Shown: positions 8,407 to 17,337 of the stretch, piece after piece
Layout: each line of letters begins with the position of its first letter
How positions within the stretch are numbered: the first letter of the stretch is position 1
Source: an uncultured Eubacteriales bacterium
GTDB lineage: Bacteria; Bacillota; Clostridia; Oscillospirales; Oscillospiraceae
NCBI GenBank assembly: GCA_934597725.1
Contig: CAKTSK010000006.1
Span: forward strand, 1-64,000
Reading direction: 5' to 3'
DNA length: 64,000 bases
Position numbers and translations under genes: made by a program
Notes under the pieces: generated by a model
The model's database searches: none
What the model saw: only the letters and a program-made list of their open reading frames with translations
Told to the model about the DNA's origin: nothing

Positions 8407-10848
8407 ATGGCACAGAACAATTCCAACCAGGGCAAGAGTTCCCGTTGGGGCCGGCTGAACAGCCGGGGCATGAAGCGGATCGTGGTCCTTGGCGGCATCT
8501 TCGGTGTGGCCACCTTCCTCGTCCTCTTTGGGAAGCTCTGGCAGCTGCAGGTGGTCCAGCACGAAAAGCTGGAAAACCGGGCCATCACCCAACAGACCAA
8601 AGAAGTGACCTCCACAGCCAACCGGGGGACCATCTACGACGCCAACGGCGACGTGCTGGCCATCAGCGGGTCCGTGCAGAACGTGATCCTCTCCCCCCGG
8701 GATGTGCAGGCCTCCGTGAAGGTGGATGAACAGGACGAGTTCGGCAACGACCGCTCCCAGAACGCCATCGACGCAGAGCGGGAGACCAAGCTGGAGAGCA
8801 CCTACGACCTCATCACCGAAAATCTCTCCCAGATCCTGGGGATCGAAGAAGAGGAGATCCGCACCCGTCTGGGCAAGACCAATTCTGCCTATGAAGTGTT
8901 GGCGGAAAAGGTGGAGGACGACGTGGCCGATCAGGTGCGGACCTTCATTGAGGAAAACAAGCTGGAGACCTGCGTCTACCTCACCGCCGACTCCAAGCGC
9001 TACTATCCCTACTCCACCATGGCCTCTCAGGTCATCGGCTTTGTCAACAAGGCCGGGGTGGGCGCCTATGGCCTGGAAGCCCTGTACAACCTGGAGCTGG
9101 CCGGCGAGAACGGCAAGACCATCACCACCAAAAACGCCTCCGGCACGGAGATGCTCTCGCCTTACTCCAGCTATGCCGATGCGGTGGACGGCTACAACGT
9201 CCAAACCACCATCGACTCCACCATCCAGATGTATGCCGAAAAGACTCTGGAGGAGGGCATCCAGAAGTTTGACGTGACCAACGGCGGCTTCTGTCTGGTC
9301 ATGGACCCGGACACCGGGGCGCTGCTGGGTATGGCCAGCTCCCCGGACTATGACCTCAACGACCCCAATACCGTGGTGGACGCCACCAAGACCGCCCAGC
9401 TGGCAAGGCTCAAAGCAGACCCCAAGGTGAGCCAAGAGGAGTATGCCGCCGCCGTCAACAAAGCCCAGTTGGAGCAGTGGGAGAACAAAAACCTCCGCCT
9501 GTCCTACGAACCCGGCTCCACCTTCAAACCGGTGGTGGTGGCGGCGGCGCTGGAAGAGGGCGTCATCAATGACAACAGCACGTTCTATTGCTCCGGTGCG
9601 GTCCAAAAGGATGGCTGGACCATCCGCTGCTCGGCCCGAAGCGGCCACGGCTCCCAGAGCCTCCGCCGGGCGGTGATGAACTCCTGCAACCCGGCCCTGA
9701 TCAAGATCGGTGAGCTGCTGGGCGCAGAAAAGTTCTATGAATACTGGGAGGGCTTCGGCTTTACGGAAAAGACGGGCATCGAGCTGCCCGGAGAAAATAA
9801 CAGTTACTTCTGGCCCAAAAGCCAATTTATCAGCCCCTCCGGCGCGACGAATCTGGCGACGGCCTCCTTTGGCCAGCGCTTTACCACCACGCCCATCCAT
9901 CTCATCACTGCCCTGTCTGCGGTCATCAACGGCGGCCACCTGATGGAGCCTTATGTGGTCCAGTCGGTCACCGACACCGACGGCAACGTGGTCAGCTACC
10001 ACGAGCCCCAGGAGGTCCGCCAGGTGATCAGCCAGGATACCTCGGACAAAGTGCGCTCCTATATGGAGAGCGTGGTCAATGACGTGGGCGGCACCGGTAA
10101 AAACGCCAAAGTGGCCGGCTACCGCATCGGCGGCAAGACGGGGTCCTCCCAGACCACCGACAGCCCTGACCACATCATCGTTTCCTTCCTGGGCTTTGCC
10201 CCTGCCGACGACCCGGAGGTCATCGTCCTGCTGGGCTACGACTGGCCCCAGCCTGTGGCCCCGGGCCAGAACAAGACCGCCGACGGCATCTACATCAGCG
10301 GCGGCAACATGGCCGCGCCCATGGCCGGGGAACTGCTGGCCAACATCCTGGACTATCTGGGATATGAGAAATCCGGCAGCGCCGTCAACGAGAACGGGAT
10401 CACCATCCCCCGCCTGGTGGGCAAGACCCCGGAGGAGGCCCAGTCCACCCTGAACAACCTGGGCCTGAACGTGCGGCTGTCCGGCGAGGGCGCGGTGGTC
10501 ACCGATCAGGTGCCCACCGCCGGCAGCACCGTGCCGGAGGGCAGCTCGACGGTGCTGTATCTGGGGGATGAAAAGCCCACAGACACCGTCCCCATGCCGG
10601 ACCTGAAGGACATGAGCTATGACGAGGCCAAGAAGGCGTTGGAAGCCGTGGGGCTGTATCTGGAGGCCACCGGCACGGGCGAGACCGGCCGGGTGTTCAG
10701 CCAGTCGGTCAACCCGGGCACCGAAGTGGAGATCGGCACGGCGGTGGAAGTGAAGTTTGCCGACAACACCGCCCCGGACAACGGCCTGACCACCGGCGGC
10801 AACTGGGCCACCGAGGAGGATAAGAAGGAAGAGGAAGGCGACGGCTGA
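8407..10848 (+). CDS. Class B penicillin-binding protein, SpoVD/FtsI type, with two PASTA domains
   Basis: A peptidoglycan transpeptidase that cross-links septal or spore-cortex wall. The 813-residue protein has a short cytoplasmic tail, one membrane anchor near residues 21-40, a PBP-dimerisation domain, and a transpeptidase domain with STFK (Ser371), SCN (426-428) and KTG (577-579). Two C-terminal PASTA repeats follow (beginning near IPRLVGKTPEEA and MPDLKDMSYDEA), then an acidic tail. I place the start at ATG 8407, behind AGGTGGA; an upstream in-frame codon at 8353 has no such site. The position fits the main division PBP. Whether it serves division (FtsI/PBP2b) or sporulation (SpoVD) cannot be separated from sequence. 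Confidence 0.93.
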   Translation: MAQNNSNQGKSSRWGRLNSRGMKRIVVLGGIFGVATFLVLFGKLWQLQVVQHEKLENRAITQQTKEVTSTANRGTIYDANGDVLAISGSVQNVILSPRDVQASVKVDEQDEFGNDRSQNAIDAERETKLESTYDLITENLSQILGIEEEEIRTRLGKTNSAYEVLAEKVEDDVADQVRTFIEENKLETCVYLTADSKRYYPYSTMASQVIGFVNKAGVGAYGLEALYNLELAGENGKTITTKNASGTEMLSPYSSYADAVDGYNVQTTIDSTIQMYAEKTLEEGIQKFDVTNGGFCLVMDPDTGALLGMASSPDYDLNDPNTVVDATKTAQLARLKADPKVSQEEYAAAVNKAQLEQWENKNLRLSYEPGSTFKPVVVAAALEEGVINDNSTFYCSGAVQKDGWTIRCSARSGHGSQSLRRAVMNSCNPALIKIGELLGAEKFYEYWEGFGFTEKTGIELPGENNSYFWPKSQFISPSGATNLATASFGQRFTTTPIHLITALSAVINGGHLMEPYVVQSVTDTDGNVVSYHEPQEVRQVISQDTSDKVRSYMESVVNDVGGTGKNAKVAGYRIGGKTGSSQTTDSPDHIIVSFLGFAPADDPEVIVLLGYDWPQPVAPGQNKTADGIYISGGNMAAPMAGELLANILDYLGYEKSGSAVNENGITIPRLVGKTPEEAQSTLNNLGLNVRLSGEGAVVTDQVPTAGSTVPEGSSTVLYLGDEKPTDTVPMPDLKDMSYDEAKKALEAVGLYLEATGTGETGRVFSQSVNPGTEVEIGTAVEVKFADNTAPDNGLTTGGNWATEEDKKEEEGDG

Positions 10849-10914
10849 GCCGCCTTCCCACAAGAAAGCGGAATCACCAACGACCAAGGATGTGAAAGGG
10901 ACGCACCACACCAG

Positions 10915-10943
10915 GGTCCCCTCACCCGGCAGGGGAGGGGACC
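10915..10943 (+). promoter_or_regulatory. Stable GC hairpin in the murE leader
   Basis: GGTCCCCTC (10915-10923) pairs perfectly with GAGGGGACC (10935-10943), leaving an 11-nt loop. No U-tract follows, so it is unlikely to terminate transcription. It may be a processing or stability element between the PBP gene and murE. Confidence 0.45.
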
Positions 10944-10964
10944 GCGACCCATGGAGGTGGACCC

Positions 10965-12407
10965 TTGCAGTTATCCCGGCTTTTACAGGGCGTTGCCCTG
11001 ACAGATCGGATCGGCCAGGAGGTGGATGTGACCTCCCTGACCTGTGACAGCAGAACGGTGATCCCCGGCGGCCTCTTTGCGGCCTTTCCGGGGACCAAGG
11101 AAGACGGCAGCCGGTTCATTCCGGAGGCCCTGGACCGGGGCGCAGCGGCCATTCTGTGCGCTGCGCCGCCGGACGGCCCCGGCCCGTGGCTGGTCACGCC
11201 GGAGCCCCGGCGGGCCTTTGGACAGATGGCCGCCAACTGGTTTGGCCGCCCCGGCGACCGGATGACCCTGGTGGGGGTCACCGGGACCAACGGAAAGACC
11301 ACCACCACAGACCTGCTCAAGCAGGTGCTGGAACGGGTCTGCCGGACCAAGGTGGGCCTCATCGGCACCAACCGGAATCTGGTGGGGTCCCAGCCTGTTC
11401 CCGCCCAGCGCACCACGCCGGATGCCTATCAGCTTCAGGAGCTGCTGGCCAGAATGGCTGCGGCGGGGTGCAGCCATGTGGTCATGGAGGTCTCCTCCCA
11501 CGCCCTGGCGCTGGACCGGACGGCGGGGCTGTGGTTCCGGGCGGGGATCTTTACCAACCTGACCCAGGACCACCTGGATTTTCACGGGACCATGGCCCGC
11601 TACCGTCAGGCCAAAAGCCGCCTGTTTCATCAGTGTACCACGGGGATCTTCAACCAGGACGATCCCGTGGGCGCGGCGCTGGCGCAGACGATGCCTTGCC
11701 GCCGCGTGACCTTTGGCCGGCGGGAAGGGGCGGTGACGGCCCGGGAGATCGTCCTCTCCCCGGCAGGCGTCTCCTTCCGGGCGGAGACGCCCCAGGGCAG
11801 CGCCCCGGTGCAGCTGCCCATCCCCGGGGCCTTTTCCGTGTCCAACGGGCTGGGGGTGCTGGCCTGCTGCCTGGAGCTGGGCCTGCCGCTGGCAGAGACG
11901 GCCCGGGCGCTGTCTCAGGTCACCGGCGTCCGGGGCCGGATGGAGGTGGTCCCGACCCCCGCGCCCTTCACCGTGGTCATTGACTATGCCCACACCCCCG
12001 ACGCCCTGTCCCAGGCCCTGACCGCCCTGACCCCCGCCCCCGGCGGACGGCGGATCTGCCTGTTTGGCTGCGGCGGCGACCGGGACCGGACCAAACGGGC
12101 CCCCATGGGGGCCATTGCGGCGGCCCTGGCGGATGTGGTGGTGCTGACCTCTGACAACCCCCGCACCGAAGACCCGGAACAGATCCTGGACCAGGTGGCG
12201 GCGGGGTTCCCGCCGGGCTTTTCCGCCTGGGTCCGCCAGCCGGACCGCCGGGCTGCCATCCGGCAGGCCCTGGCCCTGGGAGAGCCGGGGGACGTGGTGC
12301 TTTTGGCGGGCAAGGGGCACGAAACCACCCAAGAGATCGGAGAAAAACGGATTCCTCTGGAGGAAAGGGAAGAAATTGCTTCCTTTTTTCAGCAGAATAC
12401 GGTATAA
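10965..12407 (+). CDS. murE: UDP-N-acetylmuramoyl-L-alanyl-D-glutamate--2,6-diaminopimelate ligase
   Basis: Adds the third amino acid of the peptidoglycan stem peptide with ATP in the cytoplasm. The 480 residues contain the ATP-binding motif GVTGTNGKTT (104-113), the DHLDFHGT region and the substrate motif DNPR at 397-400. DNPR is the established signature of meso-diaminopimelate-adding enzymes, so the wall should be of the DAP type. Translation starts at TTG 10965 after GGAGGTGG. The next gene is mraY, although murF normally lies between the two. Confidence 0.96.
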   Translation: MQLSRLLQGVALTDRIGQEVDVTSLTCDSRTVIPGGLFAAFPGTKEDGSRFIPEALDRGAAAILCAAPPDGPGPWLVTPEPRRAFGQMAANWFGRPGDRMTLVGVTGTNGKTTTTDLLKQVLERVCRTKVGLIGTNRNLVGSQPVPAQRTTPDAYQLQELLARMAAAGCSHVVMEVSSHALALDRTAGLWFRAGIFTNLTQDHLDFHGTMARYRQAKSRLFHQCTTGIFNQDDPVGAALAQTMPCRRVTFGRREGAVTAREIVLSPAGVSFRAETPQGSAPVQLPIPGAFSVSNGLGVLACCLELGLPLAETARALSQVTGVRGRMEVVPTPAPFTVVIDYAHTPDALSQALTALTPAPGGRRICLFGCGGDRDRTKRAPMGAIAAALADVVVLTSDNPRTEDPEQILDQVAAGFPPGFSAWVRQPDRRAAIRQALALGEPGDVVLLAGKGHETTQEIGEKRIPLEEREEIASFFQQNTV

Positions 12408-12408
12408 T
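12376..12408 (+). promoter_or_regulatory. Weak candidate promoter and leader hairpin for mraY
   Basis: A perfect TATAAT at 12403-12408 overlaps the murE stop. The best upstream box, TTGCTT at 12376-12381, lies 21 bp away, which is too far for a good sigma-A promoter. An imperfect GC-rich hairpin at 12416-12451 follows before the mraY ribosome binding site. Confidence 0.3.
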
Positions 12409-12494
12409 ACACGTTTGGCGCGGGCCCTCCCTGCCGGGAGGCCCCACGCCAGAGCAAGAGAGAACGGACGTAGAGAATTGCGGAGGTAGAAGGA

Positions 12495-13520
12495 ATGGAT
12501 CCCATTGTGCTCAAGACCCTGGCGGCAGCGCTGCTGGGCTTTGTCATCAGCGCCCTGCTGGGCAAGTGGCTGGTACCCGCCCTGCGGCGGATGAAGGCCG
12601 GCCAGTCGATCAAGGAGGACGGTCCCACCTGGCACATGTCCAAGCAGGGGACCCCTACCATGGGGGGCCTGATGTTCATTGCGGCCGTGGCCGTGGTGGT
12701 GCTGGTGTTCAACGGCCCGGCCATCCTGGCAGGGGACCTCACCAGTGTGTTTGTGCTCCTGCTGGCCCTGATCTTCGGCCTGATCGGCTTTCTGGACGAC
12801 TATGCCAAGATCAAGAAGAAGGAGAACACCGGCCTGAGCGCCAGCCAGAAGTTCCTGCTGCAGCTGGCAGCGGCCATTCTGTTCATCGTGCTGCTGCGCC
12901 GGGTGGGGGTGCTGTCCCCCAACCTGTATGTCCCCTTCTTCGGGGTGGAGTGGCGGCTGCCGTGGGTGGTGTATATGATCTTCGCCGCCCTGGTCATCAC
13001 CGGCACCGTCAACGCGGTGAACATCACCGACGGAGTGGACGGGCTGGCCGGTACGGTCACCCTGCCGGTGAGCGCCTTCTTTGCCGCCGCCTTTGCCTAT
13101 GGGGCCCTCCAGTGGCAGCGGCCGGGCAGCGCCGCCATGTCGGTCTTTGCCGCCGCCCTGTTCGGCGGGATCGTGGGCTTTCTGGTGTATAACTTTTACC
13201 CGGCCAAGGTCTTTATGGGGGACACCGGCTCCCTGTTCCTGGGCGGCGCCGTGTGCGGCATGGCCTTTGCCCTGGACCTGCCCCTGATCCTCATTCCGGT
13301 GGGGATCGTCTACATCATCGAGACCATGTCGGACATCATCCAGGTGGTCTACTTCAAGGCCACCCACGGCAAGCGGATCTTCCGCATGGCCCCCCTTCAC
13401 CACCACCTGGAGATGGGCGGCTGGAGCGAGAAAAAGGTGGTATATGTGTTCACCGGCATTTCGCTGGTCTTTTGTATCCTGGCCTACTTCGGGGCCATAG
13501 GGCGCTGGCCCGCTCTGTGA
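12495..13520 (+). CDS. mraY: Phospho-N-acetylmuramoyl-pentapeptide-transferase
   Basis: Membrane enzyme that transfers phospho-MurNAc-pentapeptide from UDP to undecaprenyl phosphate, forming lipid I. The 341-residue polytopic protein carries the conserved aspartates (FLDDYAKIKKK), the NITDGVDGLAGT and FMGDTGSLFLGG motifs, and the histidine-rich MAPLHHHLEMGGW loop. The ATG follows GGAGGTAGAAGG. It lies between murE and ftsW, with no murF before it and no murD after it. Confidence 0.97.
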   Translation: MDPIVLKTLAAALLGFVISALLGKWLVPALRRMKAGQSIKEDGPTWHMSKQGTPTMGGLMFIAAVAVVVLVFNGPAILAGDLTSVFVLLLALIFGLIGFLDDYAKIKKKENTGLSASQKFLLQLAAAILFIVLLRRVGVLSPNLYVPFFGVEWRLPWVVYMIFAALVITGTVNAVNITDGVDGLAGTVTLPVSAFFAAAFAYGALQWQRPGSAAMSVFAAALFGGIVGFLVYNFYPAKVFMGDTGSLFLGGAVCGMAFALDLPLILIPVGIVYIIETMSDIIQVVYFKATHGKRIFRMAPLHHHLEMGGWSEKKVVYVFTGISLVFCILAYFGAIGRWPAL

Positions 13521-13554
13521 GCTTCTCAGGTCCTCAATCAGGAGGGAACCGTTT

Positions 13555-14799
13555 GTGGCGAAATCATTGTTCAAAACCAAACCAAAGAAGGCAAAGCAGC
13601 CGAAACAGCCGCCGGAAGGAACCTCTCGGGTCAACCGGCTGCGGGGGCAGGTGGATATCCCGTTCCTGCTGCTGACCGTCCTGCTGGTGGTCATCGGTCT
13701 GGTCATGCTGCTGTCCGCCTCCTACCCTTCGGCGTACTATGACCTGAAGGGCAACACCGAGGGAGACCCCTTCTATTACTTCAAGCGGCAGGCCATGTAT
13801 GCCCTGCTGGGGTTTGCAGTCATGTATCTGATCTCCCGCCTGAACTATCAGGGCCTGCGCGGGCTGGCCGTCACGATCCTGGTGATCTCCTGCCTGCTGA
13901 TGCTGGCCGTCAAGATCCCCGGCCTGGGCGACTCCGCCGGCGGCGCGACCCGCTGGCTGAAGTATCCCATCCGGTGGCAGCCCTCCGAGCTGGGCAAGAT
14001 GGGCTTGATCCTGTACTTTGCCGCCCGCCTGTCCAACCGGGACCAGCGGACGCCCCTCAGCTTCCGGCGCAACACCGCCATCGGCCGGTTCGGAAACTGG
14101 CTGGAGCGCATCGGCTTCTTCGAGCTGATCCCGTACCTGATCGTGCTGATGGCGATGGTGGGGATCTTGGCCATCCAGCGCCACATGTCCGCCACCATCC
14201 AGATGGTGGTCATCGCCATGGCCATCCTCTTTGCCGGCGGCATTGCCATCGGGTGGTTCGTGGCCGGCGGCCTGACCGTGGGCGCGGCGCTGGTGTACAT
14301 CATCACGGCAACGGAATACATGACCTCCCGGATCACGATGTGGCGCAACCCCGAGGAGGACGCCCTGGGCAAGGGGATGCAGGCCATCCAGTCGCTGCTG
14401 GCCATCGGCTCCGGCGGGGTCACCGGCCTGGGGCTGGGCAACGGCAAGCAGAAATTCCTCTACCTGCCGGAGGCCCAGAACGACTTCATCTTTGCCGTGG
14501 TCTGCGAGGAGCTGGGCCTCATCGGGGCCTGCCTGATCCTGGCCCTGTTTGCCCTGCTCATCATCCGGGGCTATTGGCTGGCCCTCCATGCCCGGGATAA
14601 GTTTGGCTCCCTGGTCATCGTGGGCATCACCACCCTGCTGGCCTTCCAGGTGTTTGCCAACGTGGCGGTGGTGACCAACCTCTTCCCGGTCACGGGCATC
14701 TCCCTGCCCTTCTTCAGCTCGGGCGGGTCGGCGTTGATCATCCAGTTGGCGGAAATGGGACTGATCCTCAGTATCAGCCGCCAGAACCCCGCGTCGTAG
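13555..14799 (+). CDS. ftsW: SEDS-family peptidoglycan glycosyltransferase FtsW/SpoVE
   Basis: Polymerises lipid II into glycan strands together with the class B PBP. The 414-residue protein has about ten membrane spans after a basic cytoplasmic N-terminus of about 35 residues rich in Lys and Pro. SEDS landmarks are the WLKYPIRWQPSELGKMG region near the middle and PVTGISLPFFSSGGS near the C-terminus. The GTG start at 13555 follows AGGAGGGAACC. Its position between mraY and murG fits FtsW; SpoVE or RodA cannot be ruled out from sequence alone. Confidence 0.93.
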   Translation: MAKSLFKTKPKKAKQPKQPPEGTSRVNRLRGQVDIPFLLLTVLLVVIGLVMLLSASYPSAYYDLKGNTEGDPFYYFKRQAMYALLGFAVMYLISRLNYQGLRGLAVTILVISCLLMLAVKIPGLGDSAGGATRWLKYPIRWQPSELGKMGLILYFAARLSNRDQRTPLSFRRNTAIGRFGNWLERIGFFELIPYLIVLMAMVGILAIQRHMSATIQMVVIAMAILFAGGIAIGWFVAGGLTVGAALVYIITATEYMTSRITMWRNPEEDALGKGMQAIQSLLAIGSGGVTGLGLGNGKQKFLYLPEAQNDFIFAVVCEELGLIGACLILALFALLIIRGYWLALHARDKFGSLVIVGITTLLAFQVFANVAVVTNLFPVTGISLPFFSSGGSALIIQLAEMGLILSISRQNPAS

Positions 14800-14837
14800 C
14801 GGGAGCGGGGCCACAGGCCCGGAAAGCGAGGAACCCA

Positions 14838-15950
14838 ATGAAGATTCTATTCACCTGCGGCGGTACGGCGGGACACATCAACCCCGCCCTGGCCCTGGCC
14901 CGGATGTTCCAGCGCCGCGCGGAGGACTGTCAGGTCCTCTTTGTGGGGGCCAAGGGCGGCATGGAGGAGCGGCTGATCCCCCGGGAGGGCTACCCTCTGG
15001 AAACGGTGACCATCAGCTCCTTCTGGCGCAGTCTCAGCCCCGCTTCCGTCCAGCACAACCTGCGTACCCTGCGGAACCTGTCGGTCTCCCAGAAGGAGGC
15101 CCAGCGGATCCTGGACGGGTTCCAGCCCGATCTGGTGGTGGGGACCGGCGGCTACGCCTCTTACCCGGTGGTGAAGGAGGCCGCCCGGCGGAAGATCCCC
15201 ACGGCGGTCCACGACTCCAACGCGGTGCCCGGCCTGACCACCAAGCGGCTGGCCAAGGTGGCCGACCGGGTGATGGTGGGCTATGAGGACTCCCGGCAGT
15301 ATTACCAGCATCCCGACCGGGTGGTGGTCACCGGGACCCCCGTCCGGGGGGCGTTTTTTGAGACCACCCGGCAGCATGCCCGGCAGGCCCTGGGCATCCA
15401 GGACGACCGGCCGCTGGTCCTGTCCTACTGGGGCAGCCTGGGGGCGGAGGTGATGAACGGCTACATGACCGACTTCCTCCGTCTGGCCGCCGGGGAGGGC
15501 GTGCCCTTCCACCACATCCATGGGGCCGGGCGGAACTTCCAGGCCATGGAGGCTGCGCTGAAGGGCGTGGACCTGCCGCCGGCGCTCCAGCTGCGGGAGT
15601 ACATCTATGACATGCCCACCGTCATGGTGGCCGCAGACCTGGTGCTGTGCCGGGGCGGCGCGTCCACCCTGTCGGAGCTGACGGCCATCGGGAAACCGGC
15701 GGTCATCGTCCCGTCGCCCAACGTCACCAACCACCACCAGGAGAAGAACGCCAACGTGCTGGCCCGTCAGGGCGGCGCGGTGGTCCTGCTGGAGCCGGTG
15801 TGCAGCGGGGAGACCCTGTACCAGACGACCAAGACCCTGCTGGCCGATCCTGCCCGCCGCCGGCAGATGTCTGAGGCCATGGCGGCCGTGGGCATCCCCC
15901 AGGCGACGGAAAAGATCTACGAGACCCTGCTGGCGCTGCTCCGCACCTGA
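14838..15950 (+). CDS. murG: UDP-GlcNAc:undecaprenyl-PP-MurNAc-pentapeptide GlcNAc transferase
   Basis: GT-B glycosyltransferase that converts lipid I to lipid II at the inner face of the membrane. The 370 residues begin with the donor/acceptor loop CGGTAGHINPALALA. The second glycine-rich loop, the nucleotide-sugar region LCRGGASTLSEL and the PSPNVTNHHQEKNA motif are all present. It directly follows ftsW and precedes murA across a 70-bp structured gap. Confidence 0.97.
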   Translation: MKILFTCGGTAGHINPALALARMFQRRAEDCQVLFVGAKGGMEERLIPREGYPLETVTISSFWRSLSPASVQHNLRTLRNLSVSQKEAQRILDGFQPDLVVGTGGYASYPVVKEAARRKIPTAVHDSNAVPGLTTKRLAKVADRVMVGYEDSRQYYQHPDRVVVTGTPVRGAFFETTRQHARQALGIQDDRPLVLSYWGSLGAEVMNGYMTDFLRLAAGEGVPFHHIHGAGRNFQAMEAALKGVDLPPALQLREYIYDMPTVMVAADLVLCRGGASTLSELTAIGKPAVIVPSPNVTNHHQEKNANVLARQGGAVVLLEPVCSGETLYQTTKTLLADPARRRQMSEAMAAVGIPQATEKIYETLLALLRT

Positions 15951-15958
15951 GCCGCACG

Positions 15959-16020
15959 ATCCTCTCTCCTGCGGCATAGACTGGTCTGAGACAACATCGA
16001 CCAGGATCGGGGGAGAGGAT
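15959..16020 (+). promoter_or_regulatory. Leader helix that pairs with the murA ribosome binding site
   Basis: Bases 15959-15971 can pair with 16008-16020 (13 bp including two G-U pairs), burying the purine-rich murA ribosome binding site directly before the ATG at 16021. An inner helix, CTGGTC (15981-15986) with GACCAG (15999-16004), stacks inside it. This predicts structure-dependent murA translation. Confidence 0.55.
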
Positions 16021-17325
16021 ATGATGGAGTATTTTGCGGTGGAGGGCCCGCGCCCATTACAGGGCTGTGTGACCATTCAGGGGGCCAAAAACAGCGCCCT
16101 GCCCATCCTGGCGGCCACGCTGCTGGCCGACGGGGAGAGCGTCATACATAACTGTCCGGCCCTCACCGACTGTGCCGTGGCCCTGGAGATCCTGTCCTGC
16201 CTGGGCTGCCGGGTCAGGCGGGAGGGGACCACGGTGACGGTGGACACCACCCACCGCCGGGGCCACACCATTCCCGATGCCCTCATGGGCCGGATGCGGG
16301 CGTCCGTCCTCTTTCTGGGGGCGCTGCTGGCCCGGGACCGGGCGGCGGTGGCCTGCTGGCCCGGCGGCTGCGCCCTGGGCGCGCGGCCCATCGACCTGCA
16401 CCTGCGTGCCTTTCAGGGGCTGGGCGCCCAGGTGCGCAGCTGGAACGGCCAGCTCTTTCTGACCAGCCGTGGCCTGTATGGCCGGCGGCTGGCCCTGCCC
16501 ATCCCCAGCGTGGGCGCCACGGAGAACGCCATGCTGGCCGCCTGCGGCGCCCGGGGGGTGACGGTTCTGGACAATCCCGCCCGGGAGCCGGAGATCGTGG
16601 ATCTCCAGGGATTTCTGCGCCAGATGGGCGCGAAGGTCTCGGGCGCGGGGACCGGACAGATCGTGGTGGAGGGAGGCGCGCCCCTGCATCCCGGCGCGTA
16701 TTCCGTCATGGCCGACCGGATCGTGGCAGCCACCTGCCTGTGTGCGGTGGCCGCCGCCGGCGGGGAAGGGGAGCTGCGGGGCGCCGCGGCAGACCACCTG
16801 ACGCCGGTGCTGGCCGCCCTGCGCGGGGCGGGCTGTGACTGGGGCCGTTCTCTCGACGGCCTCTGGCTGCGGCGTACCGGGCCGCTGCGGGGGATCGGAA
16901 GCCTCTGCACCGGGCCATACCCGGCCTTTCCCACCGACGCCCAGCCGCTGCTGGCGGCGGTGCTGGCAGCGGGGCAGGGGAGGAGCCGGATCACCGAGAC
17001 CATTTTCGATCACCGGTTCCGCTACACCCAGGGCCTGTGTCAGATGGGGGCGCAGATCCAGGTCCAGGGAGATACGGCGTCCATCACCGGCCGCCGGCTC
17101 CACGGCGCTCGGGTGCAGGCCACAGACCTGCGCGGCGGCGCGGCCCTGACCATAGCGGCGCTGAGCGCCCGGGGCAGCAGCCAGATCTGGAGCCTGGAGC
17201 ATGTGGACCGGGGCTATGAAGCGCTGGAACGGGACCTGGCCGCGCTGGGCGGACAAATCAGCCGGCGGCAGGGCGAAGCAGACTGCCGGCCCGGCGCAGA
17301 GGGCGAGACAGGCGCTTGTCTTTGA
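16021..17325 (+). CDS. murA: UDP-N-acetylglucosamine 1-carboxyvinyltransferase
   Basis: First committed step of peptidoglycan synthesis: transfers enolpyruvate from PEP to UDP-GlcNAc. The 434 residues form two inside-out alpha/beta domains. QGAKNSALP supplies Lys23/Asn24, and the catalytic loop WPGGCALGARPID keeps the fosfomycin-reactive cysteine at residue 117. Two adjacent ATG codons (16021, 16024) can serve as starts. Many Firmicutes have two MurA paralogues; this copy sits inside the dcw cluster between murG and divIB. Confidence 0.93.
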   Translation: MMEYFAVEGPRPLQGCVTIQGAKNSALPILAATLLADGESVIHNCPALTDCAVALEILSCLGCRVRREGTTVTVDTTHRRGHTIPDALMGRMRASVLFLGALLARDRAAVACWPGGCALGARPIDLHLRAFQGLGAQVRSWNGQLFLTSRGLYGRRLALPIPSVGATENAMLAACGARGVTVLDNPAREPEIVDLQGFLRQMGAKVSGAGTGQIVVEGGAPLHPGAYSVMADRIVAATCLCAVAAAGGEGELRGAAADHLTPVLAALRGAGCDWGRSLDGLWLRRTGPLRGIGSLCTGPYPAFPTDAQPLLAAVLAAGQGRSRITETIFDHRFRYTQGLCQMGAQIQVQGDTASITGRRLHGARVQATDLRGGAALTIAALSARGSSQIWSLEHVDRGYEALERDLAALGGQISRRQGEADCRPGAEGETGACL

Positions 17326-17337
17326 AGGGGAACAGCT

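Noticed and set aside
12376..12408. Strong promoter for mraY inside the end of murE
   Set aside because: The perfect -10 has no -35 at 16-18 bp. I kept it only as a weak candidate.
8218..13706. Two very long minus-strand frames (8218-10911 and 10983-13706)
   Set aside because: They mirror the PBP, murE and mraY genes, which have clear motifs, and have no ribosome binding sites of their own.
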